DNA of 64,000 nucleotides from Rattus norvegicus (GCF_036323735.1 NC_086024.1:60140424-60204423), one strand, 5' to 3'; counted from the first letter of the stretch, positions 34,415 to 45,989 are shown. A program made the numbers and translations. The notes: generated by a model not told the origin, from the letters alone.

Positions 34415-35003
34415 AGATGTTTCACTGTTCTTCTGGCACAGCCTGTGACATGTTACATATTGGCAAAGGACTTTTGTGCCTCTAAGTAGATGATCATGGT
34501 GGTCTTTCAGTTTGCTTGCATGGTGGATTGTGTAGTAGTGTTTTTCTTTCACTTTCTTTACATGGTGTATTACATTTAGTAATTTTTGTATATTGAACCA
34601 TCCCTAAACATCTTGAACAAAGAGTATTAGATCATAGTGGTTGATCTGCTTTGATATGCTTTAAAATTCTGCTTACACATTTTTATTGAATTTTTTGCAT
34701 TTATTTTCATAAATGAATAATTTTGTAATTTTCTTTGTTGTTTATTTATGTAGTCTGGGTATCAAGTAACTGTGATCTCATAAAACAAATTGGGCAGTTT
34801 TCTTCTTGGTTCTATTTTGTGGAATAGTTTGAGCAATAGTCCCATTAGCTCTTCGTTCATCAGCTGGCAGAATTATGCACTAAATCTGTAAGTGGTAACT
34901 ATCAAGAAAATTATCCATTTCTTTTAGCTATTTTTCAATTTAGGGTATTGGTTTTTAAATTATGTCCATAGTTATGTCCCCCTTTTTTCTTTGAATTCTT
35001 TAA

Positions 35004-35070
<67 letters not shown>

Positions 35071-35075
35071 CCTTC

Positions 35076-35132
<57 letters not shown>

Positions 35133-35898
35133 TATTGTATATAAGGGTTTGTTTATATCTTGTTGATTTTCTCAAAGAACTTATTTTATTAATTTTGATA
35201 TTGTTCTCTTTGTTTTTTATTGATTTCACTCCTGAATTTAATTATTTCTTGTCATCTACTCCTCTTGGCTGTGCACACTTCTGTTCTGCAATGTTCAGTT
35301 GCACTGTTAACTTGCTCATAGAAGATCACTGCAGTTTTTGTATGTAGGCACCCAGTGTTGTGAGCTTTCCTGTTAGTATTCTTCTCGCTGGGTCCTATAA
35401 TTTGGGTATGTTATGAATTCATTTTCACATTATTCTAGACAGTCTTATTTTCTTTTTTTCTTTCTTGTTCCCTTTTTATTCAATACAGAGTTATTCACTT
35501 TGATATACAGCTTTAATTTAGGGTTGGCCTAATACAATGGAGGGAGTTATTTCAATTTTCTTGATTCTGTTGAGACTTGATTTGTGTCTAAATATGTGAT
35601 CAGTTTTGGAGAACAATTCATGTGTCCATGTGGTCCTGTGAAGCAGATGTATTCTTTGCTACTGTGAAATGTTCATTAATACCCATTAAGTTCATTTGGT
35701 GTATAAGAGCTGTTAGCTCCAGGATTGCTCTGTCTAGTTTGTGACTGGATACCCTCTTTGTTGATAAGACTATGGTCTCAAAGTCTCCCATGATCAATGT
35801 GTGAACTCAATATGTGATTTAAGTTGTAGCGGTATTTCTTTTATAAACCTAGGCAGCCACTATTTGGGGAATAAATATGAAGAATCTTGGTGGATTTT
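34415..35898 (-). mobile_element. Old antisense L1, segment 2 (reverse transcriptase to endonuclease region)
   Basis: It resumes the diverged antisense ORF2 where segment 1 stopped ('gatgatcatggtggtctttc', then 'tatcttgttgattttctcaa', then 'ctactcctcttggctgtg'). It runs upstream through ORF2 into the endonuclease region ('tcttggtggattttt'). It contains a composite microsatellite: CT at 35007-35070 and GT at 35083-35130. The right end is replaced by a young L1 piece. Confidence 0.7.
35007..35130 (+). repeat. Composite (CT)n(GT)n microsatellite
   Basis: About 64 bases of CT with one interruption, a short C-rich linker, then 48 bases of uninterrupted GT. It lies inside the old L1. Length polymorphism is likely. 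Confidence 0.97.
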
Positions 35899-37325
35899 TT
35901 CCTTCTGTCTCTGTTTTAATCTTTGCCTCTCTATTCCCTGCCAAGGGTATTCTTGTTCTGCTTTTAAAGAAGGAGTGAAGCATTCACATTTTGATCATCT
36001 GTCTTCAGTTTCATTTGTTCTAGGCATCTAGGGTAATTCAAGCATTTGGGCTAATAGCCACTTATCAATGAGTGCATACCATGTGTGTTTTCTGTGACTG
36101 GGTTACCTCACTCAGGATGATATTTTCCAGTTCCAACCATTTGCCTACGAATTTCATAAAGCCATTGTTTTTGATAGCTGAGTAATATTCCATTGTGTAG
36201 ATGTACCACATTTTCTGTATCCATTCCTCTGTTGAAGGGCATCTGGGTTCTTTCCAGCTTCTGGCTATTATAAATAAGGCTGCGATGAACATAGTGGAGC
36301 ACGTGTCTTTTTTATATGTTGGGGCATCTTTTGGGTATATGCCCAAGAGAGGTATAGCTGGATCCTCAGGCAGTTCAATGTCCAATTTTCTGAGGAACCT
36401 CCAGACTGATTTCCAGAATGGTTGTACCAGTCTGCAATCCCACCAACAATGGAGGAGTGTTCCTCTTTCTCCACATCCTCGCCAGCATCTGCTGTCACCT
36501 GAGTTTTTGATCTTAGCCATTCTCACTGGTGTGAGGTGAAATCTCAGGGTTGTTTTGATTTGCATTTCCCTTATGACTAAAGATGTTGAACATTTCTTTA
36601 GGTGTTTCTCAGCCATTCGGCATTCCTCAGCTGTTAATTCTTTGTTTAGCTCTGAACCGCATTTTTTAATAGGGTTATTTGTCTCCCTGAGGTCAAACTT
36701 CTTGAGTTCTTTGTATATTTTGGATATAAGGCCTCTATCTGTTGTAGGATTGGTAAAGATCTTTTCCCAATCTGTTGGTTGCCGTTTTGTCCATCACAGT
36801 GTCCTTTGCCTTACAGAAGCTTTGCAGTTTTATGAGATCCCATTTGTCGATTCTTGATTTTAGAGCATAAGCCATTGGTGTTTTGTTCAGGAAATTTTTT
36901 CCAGTGCCCATGTGTTCCAGATGCTTTGCTAGTTTTTCTTCTGTTTGTTTGAGTGTATCTGGTTTGATGTGGAGGTCCTTGATCCACTTGGACTTAAGCT
37001 TTGTACAGGGTGATAAGCATGGATCGATCTGCATTCTTCTACATGTTGCCCTCCAGTTGAACCAGCACCATTTGCTGAAAATGCTATCTTTTTTCCATTG
37101 GATGGTTTTGGCTCCTTTGTCAAAAATCAAGTGACCATAGGTGTGTGGGTTCATTTCCGGGTCTTCAATTCTATTCCACTGGTCTATATGTCTGTCTCTG
37201 TACCAATACCATGCAGTTTTTATCACTATTGCTCTGTAATACTGCTTGAGTTCAGGGATAGTGATTCCCCCTGAAGTTCTTTTATTGTTGAGGATAGTTT
37301 TAGCTATCCTGGTTTTTTTGTGGTA
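35899..37325 (-). mobile_element. Young antisense L1 piece 'a' without a 3' tail
   Basis: On the minus strand this is ORF2 from mid C-terminal half to its stop (complement at 36051-36053), then only about 150 bases of 3' UTR. The rest of the 3' UTR and any poly(A) tail are absent. It joins old L1 at both ends, with a shared 'ttcctt' at the left junction. The old L1 in segments 2 and 3 is missing the part in between. Left of 36285 it differs from the copies at 38.6 and 40.9 kb; right of that it matches the second copy exactly. Confidence 0.8.
36051..37325 (-). pseudogene. L1 ORF2 C-terminal fragment in piece 'a'
   Basis: The minus strand carries ORF2 from downstream of the reverse transcriptase active site to the C-terminus, including the CWRGCGERGTLLHCWW segment with its cysteines and histidine. 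The frame is split near 36780 (a change from the frame of 36735-37361 to that of 36065-36616). It is also shifted near the end, where a T-run at about 36087 is one base shorter than in the later copies. The endonuclease and FADD regions are absent. Confidence 0.85.
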
Positions 37326-37520
37326 ATTTCTACTTGATGCTGAGGTATGTTTCTTAGACATAGTAGAAGGATGGATCCTGTTTTAATATCTGTTCTGTTA
37401 GTCTGCATCTTTATTCAGGAATCAAGACCGTTAATACTGAGAGCTCTGCATAAGCAGCCCTTGTTGATTCCCATTAATTTGATGTTGCTGATGGTGGTTG
37501 TGGCCACAGAAGCAGGTGTG

Positions 37521-37563
<43 letters not shown>

Positions 37564-37670
37564 TTCCTCTCTTTTGATTTTATATATCTGGGATTATTTA
37601 TATCTGGATGCTTTTAGCCTCTTTAGTTTGGAGTTTCCAATCTAGTAGCTTCCTTTTTTTCATTTATTTA
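37326..37670 (-). mobile_element. Old antisense L1, segment 3, with GT microsatellite
   Basis: 'ggatcctgttttaatatctg' and 'ctgttagtctgcatctttat' follow the antisense L1 order at the ORF2 start/ORF1 end. A GT tract of 38 bases is at 37524-37561. The right boundary is the poly(T) start of L1 'b'. The same sequence is repeated at 39660-40008. Confidence 0.65.
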
Positions 37671-39658
37671 TTTTTTTATTAACTTGAGTATTTCTTATAT
37701 ACATTTCGAGTGTTATTCCCTTTCCCGGTTTCCGGGCAAACATCCTCCTCCCCCCTCCCCTTTCTTATCGGTGTTCCCCTCCCCATCCTCCCCCCATTGC
37801 CGCCCTTCCCCCAAAATCTAGTTCACTGGGGGTTCAGTCTTAGCAAGACCCAGGGCTTCCCCTTCCACTGGTGCTCTTACTAGGATATTCATTGCTACCT
37901 ATGAGGTCAGAATCCAGGGTCAGTCCATGTATAGTCTTTAGGTAGTGGCTTAGTCCCTGGAAGCTCTGGTTGCTTGGCATTGTTGTACTTTTGGGGTCTC
38001 GAGCCCCTTCAAGCTCTTCCAGTTCTTTCTCTGATTCCTTCAATAGGGGACCTATTCTCAGTTCAGTGGTTTGCTGCTGGCATTCGCCTCTGTATTTGCT
38101 GTATTCTGGCTGTGTCTCTCAGGAGAGATCTACATCCGGCTACTGTGGGTCTGCACTTCTTTGCTTCATCCATCTTGTCTAATTGGGTGGCGGAACATGT
38201 ATGGGCCACATGTGGGGCAGGCTCTGAATAGGTGTTCCTTCTGTCTCTGTTTTAATCTTTGCCTCTCTATTCCCTGCCAAGGGTATTCTTGTTCCCCTTT
38301 TAAAGGAGTGAAGCATTCACATATTGATCATCCGTCTTGAGTTTCATGTGCTCTATGCATCTAGGGTAATTCAAGCATTTGGGCTAATAGCCACTTATCA
38401 ATGAGTGCATACCATGTGTGTTTTTCTGTGACTGGGTTACCTCACTCAAGATGATATTTTCCAGTTCCAACCATTTGTCTATGAATTTCATAAAGGCATT
38501 GTTTTTTATAGCTGAGTAATATTCCATTGTGTAGATGTACCACATTTTCTGTATCCATTCCTCTGTTGAAGGGCATCTGGGTTCTTTCCAGCTTCTGGCT
38601 ATTATGAATAAGACTTCTATGAACATAGTGGAGCACGTGTCTTTTTTATATGTTGGGGCATCTTTTGGGTATATGCCCAAGAGAGGTATAGCTGGATCCT
38701 CAGGCAGTTCAATGTCCAATTTTCTGAGGAACCTCCAGACTGATTTCCAGAATGGTTGTACCAGTCTGCAATCCCACCAACAATGGAGGAGTGTTCCTCT
38801 TTCTCCACATCCTCGCCAGCATCTGCTGTCACCTGAGTTTTTGATCTTAGCCATTCTCACTGGTGTGAGGTGAAATCTCAGGGTTGTTTTGATTTGCATT
38901 TCCCTTATGACTAAAGATGTTGAACATTTCTTTAGGTGTTTCTCAGCCATTCGGCATTCCTCAGCTGTTAATTCTTTGTTTAGCTCTGAACCGCATTTTT
39001 TAATAGGGTTATTTGTCTCCCTGAGGTCAAACTTCTTGAGTTCTTTGTATATTTTGGATATAAGGCCTCTATCTGTTGTAGGATTGGTAAAGATCTTTTC
39101 CCAATCTGTTGGTTGCCGTTTTGTCCATCACAGTGTCCTTTGCCTTACAGAAGCTTTGCAGTTTTATGAGATCCCATTTGTCGATTCTTGATTTTAGAGC
39201 ATAAGCCATTGGTGTTTTGTTCAGGAAATTTTTTCCAGTGCCCATGTGTTCCAGATGCTTTGCTAGTTTTTCTTCTGTTTGTTTGAGTGTATCTGGTTTG
39301 ATGTGGAGGTCCTTGATCCACTTGGACTTAAGCTTTGTACAGGGTGATAAGCATGGATCGATCTGCATTCTTCTACATGTTGCCCTCCAGTTGAACCAGC
39401 ACCATTTGCTGAAAATGCTATCTTTTTTCCATTGGATGGTTTTGGCTCCTTTGTCAAAAATCAAGTGACCATAGGTGTGTGGGTTCATTTCCGGGTCTTC
39501 AATTCTATTCCACTGGTCTATATGTCTGTCTCTGTACCAATACCATGCAGTTTTTATCACTATTGCTCTGTAATACTGCTTGAGTTCAGGGATAGTGATT
39601 CCCCCTGAAGTTCTTTTATTGTTGAGGATAGTTTTAGCTATCCTGGTTTTTTTGTGGT
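37671..39658 (-). mobile_element. Hybrid antisense L1 (left part from 'b', right part from 'a')
   Basis: It starts with poly(T) and the reversed L1 end, then a full 3' UTR and the ORF2 stop, and continues upstream in ORF2. Left of 38619 it equals the L1 at 40009-40956 and differs from piece 'a'. Right of 38823 it equals piece 'a' and extends beyond the end of 'b'. Between 38619 and 38822 all three are identical. That is the pattern of a crossover product. Confidence 0.85.
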
Positions 39659-39659
39659 A

Positions 39660-39854
39660 ATTTCTACTTGATGCTGAGGTATGTTTCTTAGACATAGTAG
39701 AAGGATGGATCCTGTTTTAATATCTGTTCTGTTAGTCTGCATCTTTATTCAGGAATCAAGACCGTTAATACTGAGAGCTCTGCATAAGCAGCCCTTGTTG
39801 ATTCCCATTAATTTGATGTTGCTGATGGTGGTTGTGGCCACAGAAGCAGGTGTG

Positions 39855-39901
<47 letters not shown>

Positions 39902-40008
39902 TTCCTCTCTTTTGATTTTATATATCTGGGATTATTTATATCTGGATGCTTTTAGCCTCTTTAGTTTGGAGTTTCCAATCTAGTAGCTTCCTTTTTTTCA
40001 TTTATTTA
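39660..40008 (-). mobile_element. Duplicate of old L1 segment 3
   Basis: Same sequence as 37326-37670, with the GT tract at 39858-39899 (42 bases). It lies between the hybrid L1 and L1 'b'. Confidence 0.85.
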
Positions 40009-41160
40009 TTTTTTTATTAACTTGAGTATTTCTTATATACATTTCGAGTGTTATTCCCTTTCCCGGTTTCCGGGCAAACATCCTCCTCCCCCCTCCCCTT
40101 TCTTATCGGTGTTCCCCTCCCCATCCTCCCCCCATTGCCGCCCTTCCCCCAAAATCTAGTTCACTGGGGGTTCAGTCTTAGCAAGACCCAGGGCTTCCCC
40201 TTCCACTGGTGCTCTTACTAGGATATTCATTGCTACCTATGAGGTCAGAATCCAGGGTCAGTCCATGTATAGTCTTTAGGTAGTGGCTTAGTCCCTGGAA
40301 GCTCTGGTTGCTTGGCATTGTTGTACTTTTGGGGTCTCGAGCCCCTTCAAGCTCTTCCAGTTCTTTCTCTGATTCCTTCAATAGGGGACCTATTCTCAGT
40401 TCAGTGGTTTGCTGCTGGCATTCGCCTCTGTATTTGCTGTATTCTGGCTGTGTCTCTCAGGAGAGATCTACATCCGGCTACTGTGGGTCTGCACTTCTTT
40501 GCTTCATCCATCTTGTCTAATTGGGTGGCGGAACATGTATGGGCCACATGTGGGGCAGGCTCTGAATAGGTGTTCCTTCTGTCTCTGTTTTAATCTTTGC
40601 CTCTCTATTCCCTGCCAAGGGTATTCTTGTTCCCCTTTTAAAGGAGTGAAGCATTCACATATTGATCATCCGTCTTGAGTTTCATGTGCTCTATGCATCT
40701 AGGGTAATTCAAGCATTTGGGCTAATAGCCACTTATCAATGAGTGCATACCATGTGTGTTTTTCTGTGACTGGGTTACCTCACTCAAGATGATATTTTCC
40801 AGTTCCAACCATTTGTCTATGAATTTCATAAAGGCATTGTTTTTTATAGCTGAGTAATATTCCATTGTGTAGATGTACCACATTTTCTGTATCCATTCCT
40901 CTGTTGAAGGGCATCTGGGTTCTTTCCAGCTTCTGGCTATTATGAATAAGACTTCTATGAACATAGTGGAGCACGTGTCTTTTTTATATGTTGGGGCATC
41001 TTTTGGGTATATGCCCAAGAGAGGTATAGCTGGATCCTCAGGCAGTTCAATGTCCAATTTTCTGAGGAACCTCCAGACTGATTTCCAGAATGGTTGTACC
41101 AGTCTGCAATCCCACCAACAATGGAGGAGTGTTCCTCTTTCTCCACATCCTCGCCAGCAT
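40009..41160 (-). mobile_element. 5'-truncated antisense L1 'b'
   Basis: It contains the L1 tail (as poly(T)), the whole 3' UTR and the last roughly 450 bases of ORF2, ending abruptly at 41160 in the CWRGCGERG segment. At about 1150 bases it is an ordinary 5'-truncated L1. I see no matching duplication between the flank before the poly(T) and the flank after 41160. Confidence 0.88.
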
Positions 41161-41589
41161 TTAATTAACAGGAATTTTGAGTGCCTCATCTATACTTGGT
41201 ACTTTTGAAAACTGGTACTTCTGTCAACTTGTTTATACTTTGAAAAAAACCTTATATGTTATAAATGTAGATTATGTCTTTTTAAAAGTTTATCATTGCA
41301 TTTGGAAAATCTTTGCTTGTTTTACATCCTATACTAATTTTAAAAACTGTAATGGCTATCCTCGCCAAATAATGTATGTGCTTAAATCAGATACCTTAAA
41401 GGTATTGATTCCCTGGGCCTTTCACTTTTCTTCTAAGTATTTATAAGAAATATGGAACTTGTGGAGTAAGATTGCAACGTCCAGTTATGCCGTTAGGAAG
41501 ATGCCGAGCTGAAGTCTAGGCTTTTAGAAAACAGTGTGTGTATTCATAAGCAATGCTCTTACTCTGCTTTAAATTTTCCAGCGATGTGC
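41161..41589. other. No recognisable feature
   Basis: AT-rich flank of the duplicated L1 block. The old antisense L1 does not resume here. Confidence 0.5.
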
Positions 41590-41812
41590 ATAGAGAGCTT
41601 GGTCAGTAGTTTATGGCACTGGATGTTCTTCCAGAGGAATCTCATTACATTCCTGTCATTCAAATGGCAGCTCACAATATTGCATGACTCCAGTGCCAAG
41701 GGATCTGATTTCCTCTTCTGTCCTCTGCAAGCAAAAGGCATGCACATGGCACACGTCCAAATGTACAGCTAAACACACATACTCATATGGAATAAAATAA
41801 ATAATAAATAAC
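41590..41812 (+). mobile_element. B3-type SINE
   Basis: 'gcactggatgttcttccaga' (tRNA-like head), 'ggcagctcacaatattg', then 'gggatctgatttcctcttct' and 'aggcatgcacatggcacacg', ending in an AATAAA-rich tail. This matches the B2/B3 order with heavy divergence. Confidence 0.65.
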
Positions 41813-42204
41813 TGTAGAAAATTATGTAAATTTTTAATAATACTTCAAAAAATTTAACTGCTATGCCCTTTTTTATCATAGATGATTATTTTCCAATAAA
41901 CCCCACACTCCTCAATTCAAAACAATATTACTTCTAAGTATCTAACTGCATATTTATAAAAGAAATGACTTTAGTCATTTATTTTCTTTCTAATAGTAGA
42001 TATCAATATCAAATACTGCATATAACTTGATAATTTAGCTCACAGGATTTTTATTCCTTTGAGACCTCTTTATCTTCTGTAGCTAGCCTCAGAAAATATA
42101 TTCTCCCTATTTCCTATTAAATAAAAATTCAGTGTTCAGATATTTATAAACTTGTAAGTATTACATTGTTGAGTCACTGACAGAACTAGCACAGTTAATA
42201 TTTA
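41813..42204. other. No recognisable feature
   Basis: AT-rich spacer between two SINEs. Confidence 0.5.
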
Positions 42205-42412
42205 AATTGATGGGTCAGCAAGATAGAATGCCTCAGCAAATAATAGTGTTTGCTACCAAGGCTGATAATATGAATGCAATTCTGGAAACCCACATTGCAA
42301 AGGAATAAAAACAACTCCTATGTGCTGTTCTCTGACTTTCACATGTTTTTGCATTCACACACATGTGCACACACACAAACACACACACAAGCACACGTGC
42401 ATACACACACTA
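42205..42412 (+). mobile_element. B3-type SINE with CA-rich tail
   Basis: 'gatgggtcagcaagatagaa' and 'tgctaccaaggctgataata' form a decayed tRNA-like head. 'ctgttctctgactttcacat' and a CACACA-rich 3' part complete the B3 order. Confidence 0.65.
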
Positions 42413-42531
42413 TAATTAATTTTAGATTAAATTAAACTGAGAAGACTTATGCTTTTTTATGTTACTTCCTTATCCTCAAGTTATTTTTAGTTGTTAGTAC
42501 AGTCTATTTAATTTTCTCTAGTTATACTCTA

Positions 42532-42533
<2 letters not shown>

Positions 42534-42578
<45 letters not shown>
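42534..42578 (+). repeat. (CA)n microsatellite
   Basis: About 45 bases of uninterrupted CA, followed by a decayed CA/GA stretch to about 42614. Confidence 0.97.
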
Positions 42579-42581
<3 letters not shown>

Positions 42582-42614
42582 AGACAAACCACAACACACA
42601 CACAGAGAAACACA

Positions 42615-43353
42615 CCACTAACATCATATAAATATTCTTCCATACTATAAAATTATCTATATGGCTAAGTAGTTCATGAATACATGCTGTGTGTTCTGGA
42701 AGCATGTTTCCAGAAGAAGCATCCTTTGTGGACTCTTCTCAGCCTCATCTCATCTCAACATCAGTTCACAGAGCCTACTGCCCTTCTCCCTTTAAATGCT
42801 GACTCTTCTCTAAGCATTCTGTGAATTCTCTCTCCCTTTCCTTTCTGCTTGATCTGTGTGCTTTAATCTTTTATCTTGTCTTTGGTGCTTAGTATTTAAA
42901 TTGTATGCCACATATGCTCCAAGGACATGAAGAGTTTAATGTCTAGTGACCTTATTTAAAACAGTGGGATTAAATTATTAGTATTAGACATGATATGCAA
43001 AATAATTTAGACACATTGTTTTCATAAAAGTAAAATTTAGAGGCTTTAATTCCCATTGGTACAACATTGCTTTATTCTGCTGTTTGTTTTATCTGCAGGC
43101 TCTGAATGGAGATAGAGGGAATTATACTTACAGTACCTTCTAGTATTATTATCAGGGAATCCAGTCTCATATTAGCTTTCAATTTAGAAAATTTTCCCCT
43201 TTTGTTTTACAAGTAATTTTAATTAAAATAAGAACAATTTAATTGGATTCCCTGAAGATATCTGTTAATGTTTCCTTCCCTGAGGTTGGTTCTAATATGA
43301 ATTGTTCTTTCATTACCAGTACTTTATTTATGTTTTCATCATTGTAATGAAGT
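42615..43353. other. No recognisable feature
   Basis: AT-rich DNA, no coding signal, no named repeat. Confidence 0.5.
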
Positions 43354-43476
43354 ACATGTCAGATTCTTTTTTTTTTCTTTGTTTTCGGAGCTGGGGACCG
43401 AACCCAGGGCCTTGCGCTCGCTAGGCAAGCGCTCTACCGCTGAGCTAAATCCCCAACCCCACATGTCAGATTCTTT
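43354..43476 (-). mobile_element. Antisense ID SINE with exact target-site duplication
   Basis: The ID body is 43386-43460 on the minus strand, with its A-tail read as the T-run at 43370-43385. The duplication ACATGTCAGATTCTTT occurs at 43354-43369 and 43461-43476. The B box (reverse of 'gggaccgaaccc') and A box (reverse of 'taccgctgagcta') are both intact. It differs from the ID at 21264 in a few bases ('gcgctcgctaggcaagcgct'). Confidence 0.94.
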
Positions 43477-43942
43477 ATGAAGAAAACGAGACTTATTCTG
43501 ATCATCATTTTAGACTCAAAATTCTAGAAAGCATGACACTGGTTCTGTTCACCCAGACAACCAGATAAGGGACCCGTGACTGGTCGATCAGTATAATTAA
43601 TCCAGAAGATTTAGACTCTGGCTTTAAAATTAAAATGGGTTGGAAAGAAATAGAGACAGACACTCAACATTAATTACTGGTCTCTACAGGTACCTCCTCA
43701 GATGCTTGCAAAGACATACATATCCTATACACATATACAAATAATGCCTACATTTTGGTATCACTGGCTATGTGTCCCAATGAGACATGATAATTGACTT
43801 AAAAATTCTTATACTTTACAATTCTTATAGTTTAGTATGGTTTGATAGCTCAGCTGTTTGAACTTTTAAACTATTCTTTCTATCCATATGCTAACTTTTC
43901 ATAGCCAGAATTATATCTTACCTATTCTGACATAATTGAAAG
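43477..43942. other. No recognisable feature
   Basis: AT-rich DNA without named repeats. Confidence 0.5.
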
Positions 43943-44510
43943 CTGTTGCTGCAAAATTAAAATAAAATGCTGTCTTTTATACCACACTAGATCTGTCACC
44001 ACAGTGCCCCAAGATATCTGGTAGATATCGTCATCTCAGTCAGCAAACCATCTCACCTGCCTTGCTCCATCCCATATCACACTGCTGATGGCTTCTCTCT
44101 GAGCCAGACATCAATCTCTCTACCCATCTAGTTCCCAAGGCAGGTTGCCACCATGCCAGACATACACAAGTCTCGAACCACCACATACTCTCTTGAATTT
44201 AATTAAATCGCCACAAGAAAGAACACACAACTCAATAACCTCTTATCCAATTGATAAGATATAATTGCCCACCTAGACATACAAAGCCCTGTATACATCC
44301 ATCCCTTAAGAATACTCATAACAACCTGTAAATGTGCAGAGAGGAATCTTAACATCCACCTCCATGTTCTCTCAGCTTCCTCTTTCCTCTTCGGTTCCAG
44401 TCTCCTCCTCTATAAAACATTTCTCCCGCCCATCCTTCCTTCTCGTCCAATGACAGTCCTTGTTCTATCTTGTACCTGCCTTCATCTGCATAATGACATC
44501 ATTCTAGAGA
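43943..44510. repeat. Unidentified interspersed repeat, copy 2 (probably an LTR)
   Basis: It begins 'gttgctgcaaaattaaaata' and shares 'cccaagatatctggtagata', 'ccaccacatactctcttgaa' and 'aagaaagaacacacaa' with 29810-30015. It then continues as a C/T-rich region with 'ataaaa' at about 44413 and 'ctaatgacatcattct'-like sequence at the end. I recognise it as a common rodent repeat but cannot name it. Confidence 0.5.
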
Positions 44511-45888
44511 AAGAAAAAGCATTAGGAGATTATACAACATAGAATTATTATTTTTTGTAAATGCAAATAAAAGCACTTCAACCTTTATTTTGCATTATGG
44601 TTTGAATCTGAAATAATCCCCAAAAGTTCATGTGTTTTGTTTTTTTGGCTTTTGTTTTTGTTGATTTTTGTTTCTTTGTTTTGTTCTATTTTGTTTTGTG
44701 CTTTGTTTATATTCTTGGTTCCTAGGTCGCATCCATGTGATATATAGGAAGCTCATTAATTTCTCCTGGTTCTTTTTCTCACTATTGTGATAAAAATATA
44801 TCTTATGGGAGAAAGAATTGAATTCAGTTCACAATCTCAGTCACAGTCCATCATAGGAAGGAAATAAAATTTGAAACAGCTAGTTCTAATACAGACAAAA
44901 AGAGAGAATGAATGTGTGTTGTTCAGTGCACAGAGGACTCTCTTGTTTTTAATATAGTTTCCAATTCCCCAAATGGTGCCATCTGCATTGTGGGTGGGTC
45001 CTGCCACTTCAGTTAGTACAGTAAGAAAATCTTCACAGGTATGTCCAACAGAATGCAGACAGTCTCCCAAATTGATCTTCTCTTCTGACAAGATTTTGGA
45101 CTGTGGCAAGTGACTATTAAAATTAACTATCACAAACTAATTCGAATGAAACCAACTCATGACCATAGATTTTTGTTATAACTTTTCAAGTCATATATGT
45201 TGGAAATGTTAAGCAATGTAAATTAATCAAAGATAAATACTATAAGAGTTGAAAATTAAGAAAAACAATAGTTTTGGTTTTCTTTGAAAGAAAATATTCA
45301 GTCACCTGAAAATTTGGTAAATTTCTTTTGTGGGGGTTCTCTTTACTTTCTTTAAAGTATAAAGCAGTTCATTACATTTTCTTAGCAAAAATAAGTATTA
45401 CATTTGTAACAAACATAAGGTATAATTATAACAAAAATGCAGTATTATAATTATTAGAGATAAATTTATCATATTGCCATAAAAATAAAAGTGAAATTTG
45501 CCAAGTAGAAACAAGTATATGCATATTATTATTTTTTAAACTCTGAATTATCTCCCAAGATATTTAAATCTATTTGTTAAAATTTTACTTTATTATCAAT
45601 TGTTTTACTGTCAGGAAAATCAGGGTCCCTTCTTTGAGTTCTTAGTATCATTAATAAAATTATTTAAGAAGAGATGCCAAAGAAAGTTTGTTGAAAAGCA
45701 GGGTTTTGAAGAAAACTCAAATGGCAAACGAGCTGTACGTCATGGATTCTGCCAGGAAAGGGGGATAGAGAAGAGGAAGAAAGCCATGTCATTTGAGTTA
45801 GTCATGAGGATCAGCCAAGTGGTAGACAAGCTGACACCAGGCAAAAAGGAGCTGTGGCTTATATGAAAAAAATACTTTGATCATGAAG

Positions 45889-45890
<2 letters not shown>
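44511..45890. other. No recognisable feature
   Basis: AT-rich; a T/G-rich low-complexity stretch lies at 44636-44712. Short open frames (for example 45600-45866, 88 codons) have no family resemblance. Confidence 0.5.

Positions 45891-45891
<1 letters not shown>

Positions 45892-45940
<49 letters not shown>
45892..45940 (+). repeat. (GA)n microsatellite
   Basis: About 49 bases of uninterrupted GA. Confidence 0.97.
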
Positions 45941-45943
<3 letters not shown>

Positions 45944-45989
45944 TCAGTGTGGTGTGGAGAAAGGCAGAATTGAAGACAGTCCTAGACTC

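Larger units (their letters stand above)
36285..41160. repeat. Recent tandem duplication: units of 2334 and 2338 bp plus 204-bp third part
   Basis: Unit 1 (36285-38618) and unit 2 (38619-40956) appear identical in every stretch I compared except for four extra bases in the GT tract (38 against 42 bases). A third copy starts at 40957 and stops at 41160, where non-L1 DNA begins. Each unit contains part of an antisense L1 C-terminal ORF2, the old L1 segment 3, and the 3' end of another antisense L1. A recombination origin between two L1s fits; a genome-assembly artefact cannot be excluded from sequence alone. Confidence 0.93.

Noticed and set aside
34972..35347. Frames of 85 and 118 codons across the CT/GT tract
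   Set aside because: They are translations of dinucleotide repeats and old L1 antisense sequence.
36285..41160. CRISPR-like or gene-family tandem array
   Set aside because: The long identical units consist entirely of L1 and LTR-type sequence; there are no short repeats with unique spacers.
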